DNA from: G963556115 sp963678205 | GTDB taxonomy: Bacteria; Planctomycetota; SZUA-567 | Assembly (NCBI GenBank): GCA_963678205.1 | Contig: OY782760.1 | Span: 682,001 to 746,000 of the forward strand | DNA length: 64,000 nt | Direction of reading: 5' to 3' | Part shown: in pieces, positions 25,015-35,500 of the stretch | How positions within the stretch are numbered: the stretch's first letter is position 1 | Layout: each line of letters starts with the position of its first letter | Notes under the pieces: model-generated | Seen by the model: the letters and a program-made list of their open reading frames with translations, nothing else | Database searches by the model: none | Told to the model about the DNA's origin: nothing | Made by a program: the position numbers and the translations under genes

Positions 25015-27582
25015 ATGGGTGGTATGTATATCAATAATAATCTGAATGCAATAGGGGCTCAACGAATACTAGGTGTCAATAATGGTTATCTTAGTAGTAG
25101 TCTGGAAAAATTGTCATCTGGATACAGAATCAATAAAGCTTCCGATGATCCATCGGGCCTAAATATTAGTGAAAAATTACGCTCTCAAAATTCAGGAATG
25201 AATAGAGCTATTCAGAATTCACAAGAAGCCTCTAATGTAATAGGAATCGCTGAAGGTGCAATGATAGAGATTACCAATATCTTATCAAAGTTGAGACAGC
25301 TTGCTATACATGCTGCAAATACAGGTGCAACTTCTCCTGATCAGGTTAGAGCAGATCAGGCTGAAATGGATTCAGGTATTCAGTCTTGTGATAGAATTTC
25401 AAGTACAACAAAATTCTCTGACCAACTTCTTCTTAATGGCTCAAAAGGGCTTATTTATAATACTCAGACAGTTGTAAATGATTCTACAGATAATCCTCTT
25501 ATTGATATTGATAACTCTAGGATAGATCAGGTATTTAAAAAAGGCAACTCAACTTTGACCATTAATTTTGCCGGGGTTGAAGATCCAAATAATCAGTCGC
25601 GTGCAATTGCAAGCAGGCAGGCTACAAGAGCAATTATTGAAGCAGATGCTACCGTTGCAAGCCAGTATGGTGAGTGGGCAGCTGATATTAGTGAAGGGCA
25701 TGTTACAGCAGATCAGCAGTTTATTTTGACTGGTAATGCTGGTTCAAGATCATTTGGTTTTAATAATGGTACGCACCTTGGTACAATTGTTGATTCAATC
25801 AATAATACAAAAGATAGTACAGGTATTGGTGCAACTCTAACTTTTGATAGATCTGTTACAGGTGTAAATCTGGATCAAAACTATCTATATGATCCTTCAG
25901 CTTCTCAGGTGAGAGAAAGTGGTGAAGTAGCAGCATATAATTTTGACGACACTGGAGCTTCAATAACCACTGGTGTATCAGCTATAAATTTTGATACTAC
26001 TCAACCACAGTATACTCCGAATGTGCTTGTTCCAGGTAAAAATCTTGATGCTGATGGTAGAATGTATTTGAGGTGGACTTCAGCTACAGACTATATTGCA
26101 TATAAAGATAAAAACTTTGATATGGAGGTAGGACGCGGTTCAACAGGCAGTGTTATGACTTCATCTAATAATTCAGAAGTGTCATTGGCATATGTTACTC
26201 TTACAGCTACAGGCCCAATGCAGAGTGGTGATCAGAGTGTTGTTCAGTTTGGTCAAGTCTTTGAAATGCATGATCAGACAAGTGCCAGTTACGCTGCAAA
26301 CGGTATGAATCTAAGTGAGATGGCGCCAGTGGTCAATGATTTCGGCCTTGAATTTGGTACAGGTACAAGTGGGGCATGTAGTTGTGTAAGTGGTATACGT
26401 CTGGGTGAGAACACAGATTCTACCGGTAAAATTTATTATAAAGCAGAGTTTAATAATTCAGATGGTACTGTACAAATCAGTGCTTATAAAGCTCCTAGTA
26501 TGCTTGAAGAAGAATTGGTAGCTAGGGGGGCAACAACCCTTGGAGCGGTTCCTAGTGGTGATCCATATGAAGTAAGACTGCTTGAGCAGGATGGGGATGG
26601 AGATGGAGTAAAGTCAGGGATTTATGGTACTTTCGTGTTTGATGGTACTACTCCAACTTCAACAGTCGCAACTGGTACAATGGAATTTGATAATCTTGGT
26701 ATGAGGTTATATTCTTCAGATTATGGCTCAGAAGGCACCATTAGAGTTCAAAATGTTAAGGGTAGCCTTTGGGGGCAATATAAAGATCCTTCAAGTCTTA
26801 ATCTTGAGAGAATAGATGAAGGGGTAACTATCCAGCAGAGCGGTAACAATGCTGAGATCACAGTAAATGGCGCACTTATTTCTACAGATGGTATGACAGC
26901 AAGTATTGCAAGTCAGAATTTTGCTGGTGATATTACTTTCCATGAAGGTGAGCTTGGTATGACCACTATCGCTCAGGTAGGTCAGGATGTTGGAGCTTTG
27001 ATGTCACGAGGTGGATCTTTACAGGCTGTAAAATCTACAGTAGGCTTGAATGATCCTACAGATCCAGCTTATGCTACTTGGTGTACCAATGCCCGTCATG
27101 AAACTGCTGAAACAATGTCTGATTTTGTAGGTGGTATGCAATATCAGCTTGGTGAAGGTGACAGTGATGTTGAAAGAACAATATACAGTATACCTGGTAT
27201 GTCTTCACCAAATATCGGTAAGGTTAGTATTGACGGTACGCTTTATACTTTACAGGATGTTCTTTCAGGTGGTTCTGCAAGTCTGGCAAATGACCCTATA
27301 AAGGCGATGAAGATTTTATCTCAGGCTATTGACGATATTACAGAAACTAGAGCACGTCTTGGTGCTTTCCAGAAAGATATGCTTCAGACCAATATAAATT
27401 CTCTTGAGATTACAGTTGAGAATGTTACAAAGACAGAATCATATATTAGAGATACTAATATGGCATATGAATCAACAGAGTTTACGAAGAATCAGATACT
27501 CGTTAATGCCGGTACTTCAATGCTTGCCCAAGCAAACCAGACATCACAAAATGTCCTCCAGCTTCTAGGAGGTGGACAATAA
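25015..27582 (+). CDS. Giant flagellin 2
   Basis: 855 residues, a paralogue of the preceding gene over its whole length. It has the same N-terminal ('SSSLEKLSSGYRINKASDDP') and C-terminal ('RARLGAFQKDMLQTNINSLE', 'QNVLQLLGGGQ') polymerisation domains. The large central domain shares blocks such as 'LVPGKNLDADGRMYLRW', 'GVRLGENTDSTGKMY' (IRLGENTDSTGKIY here) and 'WCTNARHETAETMSDFVGG'. The two differ most in the middle of the insertion, as expected for surface-exposed parts under diversification. AAGGAG lies 7 bases before the ATG. The pair probably arose by tandem duplication and may form one mixed filament or be used in different parts of it. Confidence 0.95.
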   Translation: MGGMYINNNLNAIGAQRILGVNNGYLSSSLEKLSSGYRINKASDDPSGLNISEKLRSQNSGMNRAIQNSQEASNVIGIAEGAMIEITNILSKLRQLAIHAANTGATSPDQVRADQAEMDSGIQSCDRISSTTKFSDQLLLNGSKGLIYNTQTVVNDSTDNPLIDIDNSRIDQVFKKGNSTLTINFAGVEDPNNQSRAIASRQATRAIIEADATVASQYGEWAADISEGHVTADQQFILTGNAGSRSFGFNNGTHLGTIVDSINNTKDSTGIGATLTFDRSVTGVNLDQNYLYDPSASQVRESGEVAAYNFDDTGASITTGVSAINFDTTQPQYTPNVLVPGKNLDADGRMYLRWTSATDYIAYKDKNFDMEVGRGSTGSVMTSSNNSEVSLAYVTLTATGPMQSGDQSVVQFGQVFEMHDQTSASYAANGMNLSEMAPVVNDFGLEFGTGTSGACSCVSGIRLGENTDSTGKIYYKAEFNNSDGTVQISAYKAPSMLEEELVARGATTLGAVPSGDPYEVRLLEQDGDGDGVKSGIYGTFVFDGTTPTSTVATGTMEFDNLGMRLYSSDYGSEGTIRVQNVKGSLWGQYKDPSSLNLERIDEGVTIQQSGNNAEITVNGALISTDGMTASIASQNFAGDITFHEGELGMTTIAQVGQDVGALMSRGGSLQAVKSTVGLNDPTDPAYATWCTNARHETAETMSDFVGGMQYQLGEGDSDVERTIYSIPGMSSPNIGKVSIDGTLYTLQDVLSGGSASLANDPIKAMKILSQAIDDITETRARLGAFQKDMLQTNINSLEITVENVTKTESYIRDTNMAYESTEFTKNQILVNAGTSMLAQANQTSQNVLQLLGGGQ

Positions 27583-27643
27583 ACTACCTTTGTCAGTTTT
27601 TAAAGGTATATACCCGTTGCCCAAATTTTAATACTAGAAGTAT

Positions 27644-27676
27644 AAACCACGCCCTGCCAGGCGTGGTTTTATTTTG
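27644..27676. terminator. Terminator between flagellin 2 and kdsD (bidirectional)
   Basis: A GC-rich 10-bp stem AAACCACGCC/GGCGTGGTTT with a 6-base loop, followed by TTTATTTT. The A-run on the left side lets it also serve the convergent kdsD gene. Confidence 0.9.
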
Positions 27677-27678
27677 TA

Positions 27679-28629
27679 TTAAATATTATTAATTGCAATT
27701 GTTTTTAATTCTAGTAATCCTGTAACAATGCCATCATTATTTACTACTGGCATTTCACCAATGCGGTATTCCTTGAATATTGGTAATATATCTGCAACAC
27801 TGTCATCTTCCTGGCAGTATTTTGGGCTGACTGTCATATAACTTGAAATAGTTTCTGACAAGTTTGATATGCCTTTTAAGAGTAATCTTCTTAAATCACC
27901 ATCAGTAAAGATACCCAGAAGTTTCTTGGAGTTATCAATTATTATTACAGCTCCAGCATAACTTTTATCGATCGCTGTAATGGCATCAAAAATACTTGCA
28001 GAAGTATCAACAGTTGCTACATTGGATTCTGGGCGCATTAGCTCTTTTACAATAAGTGATTTTTTCCCTAATGCTCCGCCTGGATGGTAACGTGCATAAT
28101 CGCTTACAGTAAAGTTCTTTCGCTTCATTAGTGATATTGCTATGGCATCACCCATTGCAAGCATATTGGTAGTGCTGGCAGTAGGGGCAAGTCCATGAGG
28201 GCAGGCTTCTTTGGTAATGCCTAATTCAAGGGTTATGTCTGCTTGAGTGCCCAGAGTACTGCGTGGATTTGATGTAATGCCGATAATATAGATTTTAAGG
28301 CGTTTTAAGTGTGGAATAAGCGTTGAGATTTCTTCAGATTCTCCGGAATTACTGAAGAGTAATATTATATCTTCTTCCTGGGTCATTCCGAGATCACCAT
28401 GTAGAGCATCACTAGGGTGCATAAAAAAAGAAAGTGTACCGGTACTTGCTAGTGTTGCAGATACTTTATTAGCAATAAGTCCAGCTTTTCCAATGCCGCT
28501 AGTAATAACCCGTGAACCATGATGTTTTAAAATATATGAAACAGCATTTTCAAAACGTTCATCGATGAGATTTTTCATATTTTCAAGAGCTATAATTTCT
28601 GTTTCTATTACTTCTTTTCCAGTTATCAT
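27679..28629 (-). CDS. kdsD: Arabinose-5-phosphate isomerase
   Basis: 316 residues. An N-terminal SIS sugar-isomerase domain has 'SGIGKAGLIANKVSATLASTG' and 'HPSDALHGDLGM', including the conserved His-Gly-Asp and 'NSGESEE' phosphate-binding loop. It is followed by two CBS domains from about residue 205 ('VKELMRPE', 'GDLRRLLL', 'IGEMPVVN'). It converts ribulose 5-phosphate to arabinose 5-phosphate, the first step to Kdo in lipopolysaccharide, which implies a Gram-negative outer membrane. It lies 27 bases downstream of rfbB in the same direction, so both belong to a surface-polysaccharide unit. Length and motifs are fully standard. Confidence 0.93.
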   Translation of the reverse strand: MITGKEVIETEIIALENMKNLIDERFENAVSYILKHHGSRVITSGIGKAGLIANKVSATLASTGTLSFFMHPSDALHGDLGMTQEEDIILLFSNSGESEEISTLIPHLKRLKIYIIGITSNPRSTLGTQADITLELGITKEACPHGLAPTASTTNMLAMGDAIAISLMKRKNFTVSDYARYHPGGALGKKSLIVKELMRPESNVATVDTSASIFDAITAIDKSYAGAVIIIDNSKKLLGIFTDGDLRRLLLKGISNLSETISSYMTVSPKYCQEDDSVADILPIFKEYRIGEMPVVNNDGIVTGLLELKTIAINNI

Positions 28630-28656
28630 TAAGGTATGCCTTTTATAATGAATAGA

Positions 28657-29721
28657 TTATTTACCGAGTCTTTCCCCTGAGTACTTTTCTTTTCTGATGG
28701 CTTCACTCCATTGTCTGTTGTCTAAGTACCACTCAATAGTCTTGCGTAGACCTTCTTCAAATTGTAGCGATGGTTCCCAACCGAGTTCAGTTTTAATGCG
28801 CGTTGCATCAATTGCATATCTCATATCATGGCCAGGCCTGTCTGTAACGAAGTTTATGAGATCTCTATAACTTTTTATTGATTTTGGCTGTTTTATGCTT
28901 TGGAGGATATCACAAAGCAGGTATACGAGTTCAAGATTGCTCCATTCGTTGCAGCCGCCAACATTATATGTTCTTCCGGGTTTTCCTTTACGGATAATTT
29001 TATCAATTGCAGTGCAGTGATCTACAACATATAACCAGTCACGTACATTATCGCCTTTGCCATATATTGGCAGTTTTTCCTCAGCCAATGCCTTTTGGAT
29101 CATTAATGGGATTAATTTTTCTGGAAATTGATATGCTCCGTAGTTATTTGAGCAATTGGATATTGTTATAGGCAGTCCATAAGTACGGTGCCAAGCTCTA
29201 ACGATATGGTCGCTAGATGCTTTTGAGCTGCTGTATGGGCTTGATGGATCGTAACGTGTTTCTTCAGTGAATTGCCCGGTCTTGCCTAGTGAGCCGTATA
29301 CCTCATCAGTACTAACATGGTGGAATCTTACATCTGTTCTATTTCCCCAAGCTTTTAGTGCAGATTGTAGTAGTGTAAAGGTACCAATAATATTGGTTTC
29401 CAGAAATTCTTTTGGGCCATCGATGCTTCTATCTACGTGGCTTTCAGCAGCTAAGTGTGCAACAGTATCTATATTATACTTAGTAAAAATATTATCTAAT
29501 AGCTTTGAGTCACAGATATTACCTTGGATAAACGTATAACGATCAGGATATTTTTTATCTAACCCAGATAGATTATTTAAGCTACCTGCATATGTCAGCG
29601 CATCAAGAATTATAACATGTTTGATGTCTGGGCAGTGATTCAAATAATAATGTACAAGATTACATCCAATAAATCCTGCACCACCGGTAATAAGAATATT
29701 ATTTGGAGTATGATTATTCAT
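28657..29721 (-). CDS. rfbB: dTDP-glucose 4,6-dehydratase
   Basis: 354 residues. N-terminal NAD motif TGGAGFIG, then 'HLAAESHVDRSIDGP', 'VSTDEVYGSLG' (catalytic Asp-Glu), 'YSSSKASSDH' (YxxxK), 'NNYGAYQFPEKLIP', 'DWLYVVDHCTAI' and 'DRPGHDMRYAID', all diagnostic of RmlB/RfbB. It converts dTDP-glucose to the 4-keto-6-deoxy intermediate used for rhamnose and other deoxysugars. AAGG precedes the ATG. The other rml genes are not in the window, so the end product is unknown. Confidence 0.95.
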   Translation of the reverse strand: MNNHTPNNILITGGAGFIGCNLVHYYLNHCPDIKHVIILDALTYAGSLNNLSGLDKKYPDRYTFIQGNICDSKLLDNIFTKYNIDTVAHLAAESHVDRSIDGPKEFLETNIIGTFTLLQSALKAWGNRTDVRFHHVSTDEVYGSLGKTGQFTEETRYDPSSPYSSSKASSDHIVRAWHRTYGLPITISNCSNNYGAYQFPEKLIPLMIQKALAEEKLPIYGKGDNVRDWLYVVDHCTAIDKIIRKGKPGRTYNVGGCNEWSNLELVYLLCDILQSIKQPKSIKSYRDLINFVTDRPGHDMRYAIDATRIKTELGWEPSLQFEEGLRKTIEWYLDNRQWSEAIRKEKYSGERLGK

Positions 29722-29960
29722 AAGTACCTTGTTTTAGCTAAAGAGTATGGAAAATAAAATATTCCTAATTAACAACATATGTAATATATCAATATATTTT
29801 AGTATATGCAAATAATTATCATTTTCAAGGTGAAATAGAAACGAAGTAATAAGCAATATTTTATAGTTTTAATACATTACATAGGTTAAAATTAGCATAA
29901 TTGTATTAGTGTCAGTGATTAAATTATAGTACTATAAATGTATGCGATCATAATATACAA

Positions 29961-31070
29961 ATGCAGATAAAAAATTCCCTTAAAAAAGCAATAGAGATTA
30001 CAATCAAATTAAACGAAGCATTTCTAAAAGAGCTTTCATTTTTAGGCAAGCAAGAATTTAAAAATGTAGCAAAAAAGTTTATCGCACCGCTGGATAATAA
30101 CGGTATAGTTAAAGTAAAGAATGGTGTTACTGTGTGGAATATAAGTAAATACTTTTTAGGCCTGTGGGGTGATAAAACAGAGGTTATGTACAGGATGTAT
30201 TACTGACCTGTATGGAGGAAAGATAATATACCCAAGTTGATAGAAAAAGAGCGTGATGCTTATCGGTATATAAACGATAAAATTTTCAGACTCGCTAATC
30301 ACGGAGAGACATTATATGAGATAGCAGAAAAGCTAGATCTACCGCCTTATTTGAAAAGACAATGGGCGTTAAGGAATTACTATGGAACTTTATCACATAA
30401 CATAAAAGCAACTTATTTATATTATCTCGGTTGGTTTGATGGTAATCCCGTAAATTTATATACTTTGCCACCAGTATAGGCGTGAAAGAAATATGTAGAG
30501 TTTATGGGAGGAGCTGATATTTTACTAAAAAATGTACAAGCTGCATATGATATGGTCGAATACTGCTGAGTAGTAGAAGTTGTTAATCATTTAGTCTTTG
30601 CAGATCTGAATAATATAGCAGAAAATCTTTGCTAGCATATGCACTTGAGCAATTAGGATATCATTCTGAAGCAGGACTGTAGGGGGATTTTTCTTAACTG
30701 GTGCCAAAGAGCTGCGTGACGGGGTAAACGTATCCAGAAAATCTGAGCCAATTGTTAGTGTTGATGCTATTAATAATATTACTCTTGAAATGTTCTTTGA
30801 TTATATCGGCATGAGAATAAATACTGATAAGGGAGAGGAAAAAGTTTTGAATTTATATTTAATATTACAGATAAGAAAGAGAAGTATACTGTCGGTCTAA
30901 TGAATTCAGCGCTACATGCCAATAAAGATGCGACTGTTAAAAATCCAGATGTTACAATTACTCTTATATGTGATGAATTTAATATGATAATTATGAAAAA
31001 ATTTGGTTTGGAAGGCGGAATTAAATCAGGTAATATAAAGATTGATGGAAATAAAAGGGAAAGTGTATGA
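29961..31070 (+). pseudogene. Decayed alkyl sulfatase (SdsA1/BDS1 type), catalytic domain deleted
   Basis: The first segment (29961-30206) reads like the N-terminus of these sulfatases ('KKFIAPLDNNGIVKVKNGVTVW'). The metallo-beta-lactamase domain with its HxHxDH metal site is missing. After a TGA the same frame resumes with 'IEKERDAYRYINDKIFRLAN', 'LRNYYGTLSHNIKATYLYYLGWFDG', then 'KKYVEFMGGADILL' and 'VVEVVNHLVFAD', the dimerisation domain. Beyond, in shifted frames, come 'LLAYALEQLGYHSEAG', 'LTGAKELRDGV', and the SCP2-like C-terminus 'LMNSALHANKDATVKNPDVT'. Several stops look like single substitutions (Glu to TAG, Gly to TGA, Trp to TGA), and at least three frameshifts occur. The intact enzyme would cleave alkyl sulfates; this copy cannot work. 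Confidence 0.88.
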
Positions 31071-31358
31071 GTTTTTCTCTTTTCTGGATCATTTTGATGT
31101 CTGGTTTATTATTGTCACTCCATAGAATTTTACAGGATTGGCGTTGGTAGCGTCAGCCCTATAAAATCAATAATCATATGTAAGTAGTTTTTAACAAAAT
31201 TATAAGAATAGAAGTATAAGTATATACCGAAAGAGTTAGTGGTATAGAATTATTTTTTTGTAGATATTATTTATCTATCTCGGTAAAATATTTAGAATTA
31301 GACTATATTAACTTTGCTTAAACAATGTAGTGCTGAATACCTAAAAAGGAGACGGATA

Positions 31359-32459
31359 ATGAGTGCTTTTTGCCGTTGTAATAAGATTGCAGTTACTTAT
31401 ATATTAATACTTTTTATATTAATACTCTCAATATCTATAAATGCTGCTGAGGATTTGAAAGACACAACTACCCTAGTTATTAGACCAGTTCCAGTTAAAG
31501 ATGTTTATAAAGCGATGGGTACAGTTCGCCCATTAACTGAATCTGAGATACACTCTCAAATAAGTGCAAAGGTAATTGATGTTTTGGTTTCTGCTGGGGA
31601 TAAAGTAGAAAAAGGGCAATTGTTGGTTAGGCTTGATAACCGGGAGGTAACAGCCAGACTAGAGCAGGCAAAAGAAGGGCTAACTATTGCTGAGGGTGGT
31701 GTAGAGCAAGCTTTAAAAAGTGATGAGGAACTTGAAGCTGAGTACGAGCAGGTAGAGTCAGAGTATATTAGATCATCAAAACTCTTTAAAGAAGGCATTC
31801 ACAGTAAGAAAGACTTTGATCAGGCAAAGACACAATACCTTAAAGTTAAAGCGCAGCAAGGGTTGTCAAAAGAACGTGTTTTGGCTGCAAAAGCAGCACT
31901 CAGACAAGCACAACAGATAGTAAATGAGGCAGAAATTTTTGCTGAGTATGCAAATATTAAAGCGCTAAATTCAGGAAGAATTTCTAAAAGTGAGGTTGAT
32001 CCAGGAGATTTAGCAACTCCATCAGCAACTCTTCTTACTATTCAAACCGGTTCAAGTCTTAGACTTGAGGCAGGTATCAGGGAGAGTCTTATTGATAAAA
32101 TAAAAATCGGCACTGAACTTGAAGTAAGAGTAGGTTCAAATGTTACGCCACTTACAGGTACTGTGGAAGAGATACAGCCTTATGCAGATGCAAGAACACG
32201 CTCATTTCTAGTAAAGGTAGGGATACCGGCTACTCCCGGTGTCTTCCCTGGCATGTTTGGGCGTTTGGCAATTCCATTGGGCACAGTTGATAGCATACTT
32301 ATTCCAGAGGAGGCGGTTAGTACAATTGGTCAATTGAAAACCGTAAATCTTTTAAAAGATGGCAAAGCTGAAAAGATTTTTGTAAAGACTGGTCAGAAGA
32401 TTAATGGTAAAATAGAGATATTATCAGGTCTTAAAAATGGAGATACTATATCTTTTTGA
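31359..32459 (+). CDS. RND efflux periplasmic adaptor (membrane fusion protein)
   Basis: 366 residues from the ATG at 31359, chosen because AAGGAG lies about 10 bases upstream. An upstream in-frame TTG would add 15 residues without support. N-terminal membrane/signal segment 'YILILFILILSISINA', then the biotinyl-lipoyl-like half motif 'ISAKVIDVLVSAGDKVEKGQLLVRLD', a helical hairpin (about 95-190) and the returning 'ALNSGRISKSEVDPGDLATP', followed by beta-barrel 'GTELEVRVGSNVTPLTGTV'. This is the HlyD/AcrA layout. It links the inner-membrane pump encoded 60 bases downstream to an outer-membrane channel, which is not in the window. Confidence 0.92.
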   Translation: MSAFCRCNKIAVTYILILFILILSISINAAEDLKDTTTLVIRPVPVKDVYKAMGTVRPLTESEIHSQISAKVIDVLVSAGDKVEKGQLLVRLDNREVTARLEQAKEGLTIAEGGVEQALKSDEELEAEYEQVESEYIRSSKLFKEGIHSKKDFDQAKTQYLKVKAQQGLSKERVLAAKAALRQAQQIVNEAEIFAEYANIKALNSGRISKSEVDPGDLATPSATLLTIQTGSSLRLEAGIRESLIDKIKIGTELEVRVGSNVTPLTGTVEEIQPYADARTRSFLVKVGIPATPGVFPGMFGRLAIPLGTVDSILIPEEAVSTIGQLKTVNLLKDGKAEKIFVKTGQKINGKIEILSGLKNGDTISF

Positions 32460-32519
32460 GTAAATATTATTTGAAAAGGAGTATAGTAAATCAGTTTTAA
32501 CAGACTAGAAGGTAATAAA

Positions 32520-35500
32520 ATGAATATATCTGAGAATAAATCTGCGCTTGCAAAGTTCTTCCATTTTTTTATAACGTCCCCGCTTACCCCGATGTTAATA
32601 ATTTTGTCGTTATGTTTTGGGACGGCGGCAATTATATTTACTCCTAAAGAAGAGGAGCCACAAATAGTGGTTCCGATGGCAGATATTTATATCAGCGCAC
32701 TAGGGGCAAGTTCGGAAGAGATTAAAACTTTGGCCACTTTCCCATTAGAGCAGATACTCTGGGAGATTGATGGCGTTGAGTATGTATATTCGACGACAAA
32801 GGATGAGACCGCTGTAGTTACTGTTAGGTTTTTTGTAGGAGAGAATAGAGAAGATTCATTATTAAAGCTTCATAATAAAATTCAAATGAATTTGGACAGA
32901 GTTCCATCTATTGTAGATAGCTGGATGATAAAACCAGTTGAAATTGATGATGTTCCTATTGTAAGTATTACTCTATACTCTGAAAAATATACTGATTATG
33001 AGCTTCGTCGAGCCGCAGAGGAATTACAGGCAAGACTCTCAGGTCTTGAAAATATTTCAAGGAGCTATATTGCGGGCGGCAGAAAGCGTGAGGTAAGGGT
33101 AGATATTGATCCACAGCGTATGGAAGGTTTTGGTGTCGATCTTGACGATATTTATAATGCTTTAGCTGGAGCAGATGTTTCAATTAGAGCTGATCAGTTT
33201 ACCAGAAACAATACAGCGATATTTGTAGGAGCGAATTCCTTCTTAAGCTCTCCTGAGGAAATTGCAGATCTGGCGGTGTACGCTGATGAGTCTGGAGTTG
33301 TATATCTTAAAGACGTAGCAACGGTAATTGACGGTGCAGCGAGTGCAAATAACTATACGTCTATTTACTTTACAAAAAGTAACTCAAAGATAGGTGAGGA
33401 GTTAAAAGGTAAAAATTTAAATGCAGTAACAATTGCCTTTGCTAAGCGTAAGGGCAGTAACGCAGTAATAGTAGCAGATAAGATTATTAATGAAGTAAAT
33501 AGGATTAAAAGAGAGTTTTTACCTGATGAAATTCATCTGGAAGTAACTAGGAATTATGGCAAGACAACGCAGGTCAAAGTCAATTCGCTCCTTAGCTCAC
33601 TTTTGTTTGCTATTATTTCAGTGGTTATTTTATTATCTCTCAGCCTCGGGAGAAGGGAGTCTTTAGTTGTTGCTCTAGCCGTACCTATTTCATTTTCACT
33701 CGCACTATTTGTGAACATGATGCTAGGGTATTCAATCAATAGGGTAACTCTCTTTGCACTCATATTATCACTTGGATTAGTTGTAGATGATCCGATCACC
33801 AATGTTGAAAATATTCAGCGTCATATGAAATTGAAACCGGAAAATCCGATACAAGCGACGATTGAGGGACTCAGGGAAGTATTCTCACCAGTAATAATGT
33901 CTACACTTGCAATTATTGTGTGTTTTGCTCCTCTTACATTTATTACCGGTATGATGGGGCCATATATGGCACCGATGGCGCTCAACGTTCCAGTGACAGT
34001 AATATTTTCAACTATATCTGCGCTCACAATTGTACCGTGGCTGACATTAAAACTCCTTAAAAATAAGGTTTTGAGTAAGCTGTCTGCAAATGATTTAGTA
34101 AAACCTAGAGAGAGCAGATTGAAAAAATTGTATGGGGCTATATTGCTACCATTTTTAGAGTATAGCAAGTATAGAAAAGTGTTGTATTTGAGTATTTTTC
34201 TTCTTCTTTTGGCTTCATGTTCTCTGGCATTACTGAGGTATGTCCCATTGAAGCTTTTGCCGTTTGATAATAAGGATGAGTTCCAGGTTATGATTGATAT
34301 GCCGGATGGAACTACATTGGAAGAAACTCAGAGAGTAGCTTTGGAGTTTCAAGGTTACTTGAGTACATTTAAAGATGTTAAAAGTATAGTGAATTATATA
34401 GGTGTTGCTTCACCGATGGATTTTAACAGTATGGTTCGTCATTATTATATTAGAAATGGAGGGGATAAGGCTGATATTCAGGTAATACTTGCTGAAAAAA
34501 GCGATAGGGATAAACAGAGTCATAATTTACTCCTTACAATGAGGGATGGTCTGGAAAAAATTGCAAAAAAACATGGAGCAGATATTCAACTTGTAGAAGT
34601 GCCGCCAGGCCCTCCTGTATTGTCGACACTTGTTGCTGAAGTATACGGAGATGAAAATACCAATTATGCAGAATTGCTGTCTTCAGCTGACAAAGTTGCA
34701 AAACTTATGAAGTCTGAGAATGCAGTGACGGATGTGATTGTGATGAAAGATCAGAATCCTAGAGAAGCTTTTATAACTGTAGATAAGGATAAAGCAGCAC
34801 TGCACGGTATAGATACCAAGAGTATTTTAAAAACAATATCTGCTGCTATGAAGGGAACTATTCCAGCTTCGCTTCATATTAATGGTGAGCGCTCACCGCT
34901 AATAATCAGAGTAGGATTATCAGAAGCGAATAAGGCTACTTCTCAATATCTGGAGAATATTCCAATCAGAACTTCTCAAGGAGAACTCATTCCTATCGGT
35001 GAGTTATTAAAGATTGATTACGGTGCTGGATCTAGATCAATATACAGAAAGAATATGAAAGATGTAGTGTTTGTAACTGCTGAAATGGCTGGCAGATCTC
35101 CGGCTGAAGCAGTACTTGATCTAAAAGGTAGGATAGATTCAATATCCCTTCCACCAAATATAAGTGTAAAATGGAATGGTGAAGGTGAGTGGAAGATAAC
35201 TCTTGATGTATTTAGAGATATGGGACTGGCTTATGTTGTGGCGTTACTTGGTATTTATATCATTCTAACAGTCAATACGGGCTCATTCTTTATGCCACTT
35301 CTTATTATGTTGGCTATACCGCTAACAGTACTTGGGATTTTACCAGGATTCTTTATCTTGAATCTATTTACTGATACTCCTGGAGGTTATATAGATCCAA
35401 TATTCTTTACTGCAACAAGTATGATTGGTATGATTGCACTTGGTGGAATTGTGATAAGAAATTCTTTAGTATTGATTGAATTTATTCAGGATGCATTGAA

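Noticed and set aside
22344..27582. Flagellinolysin (protease domain in flagellin)
   Set aside because: The central domains are large enough, but no HExxH zinc-protease motif is visible in either protein.
29961..30479. Two apparent small genes of 81 and 80 codons
   Set aside because: They are consecutive in-frame pieces of one decayed alkyl sulfatase separated by a TGA.
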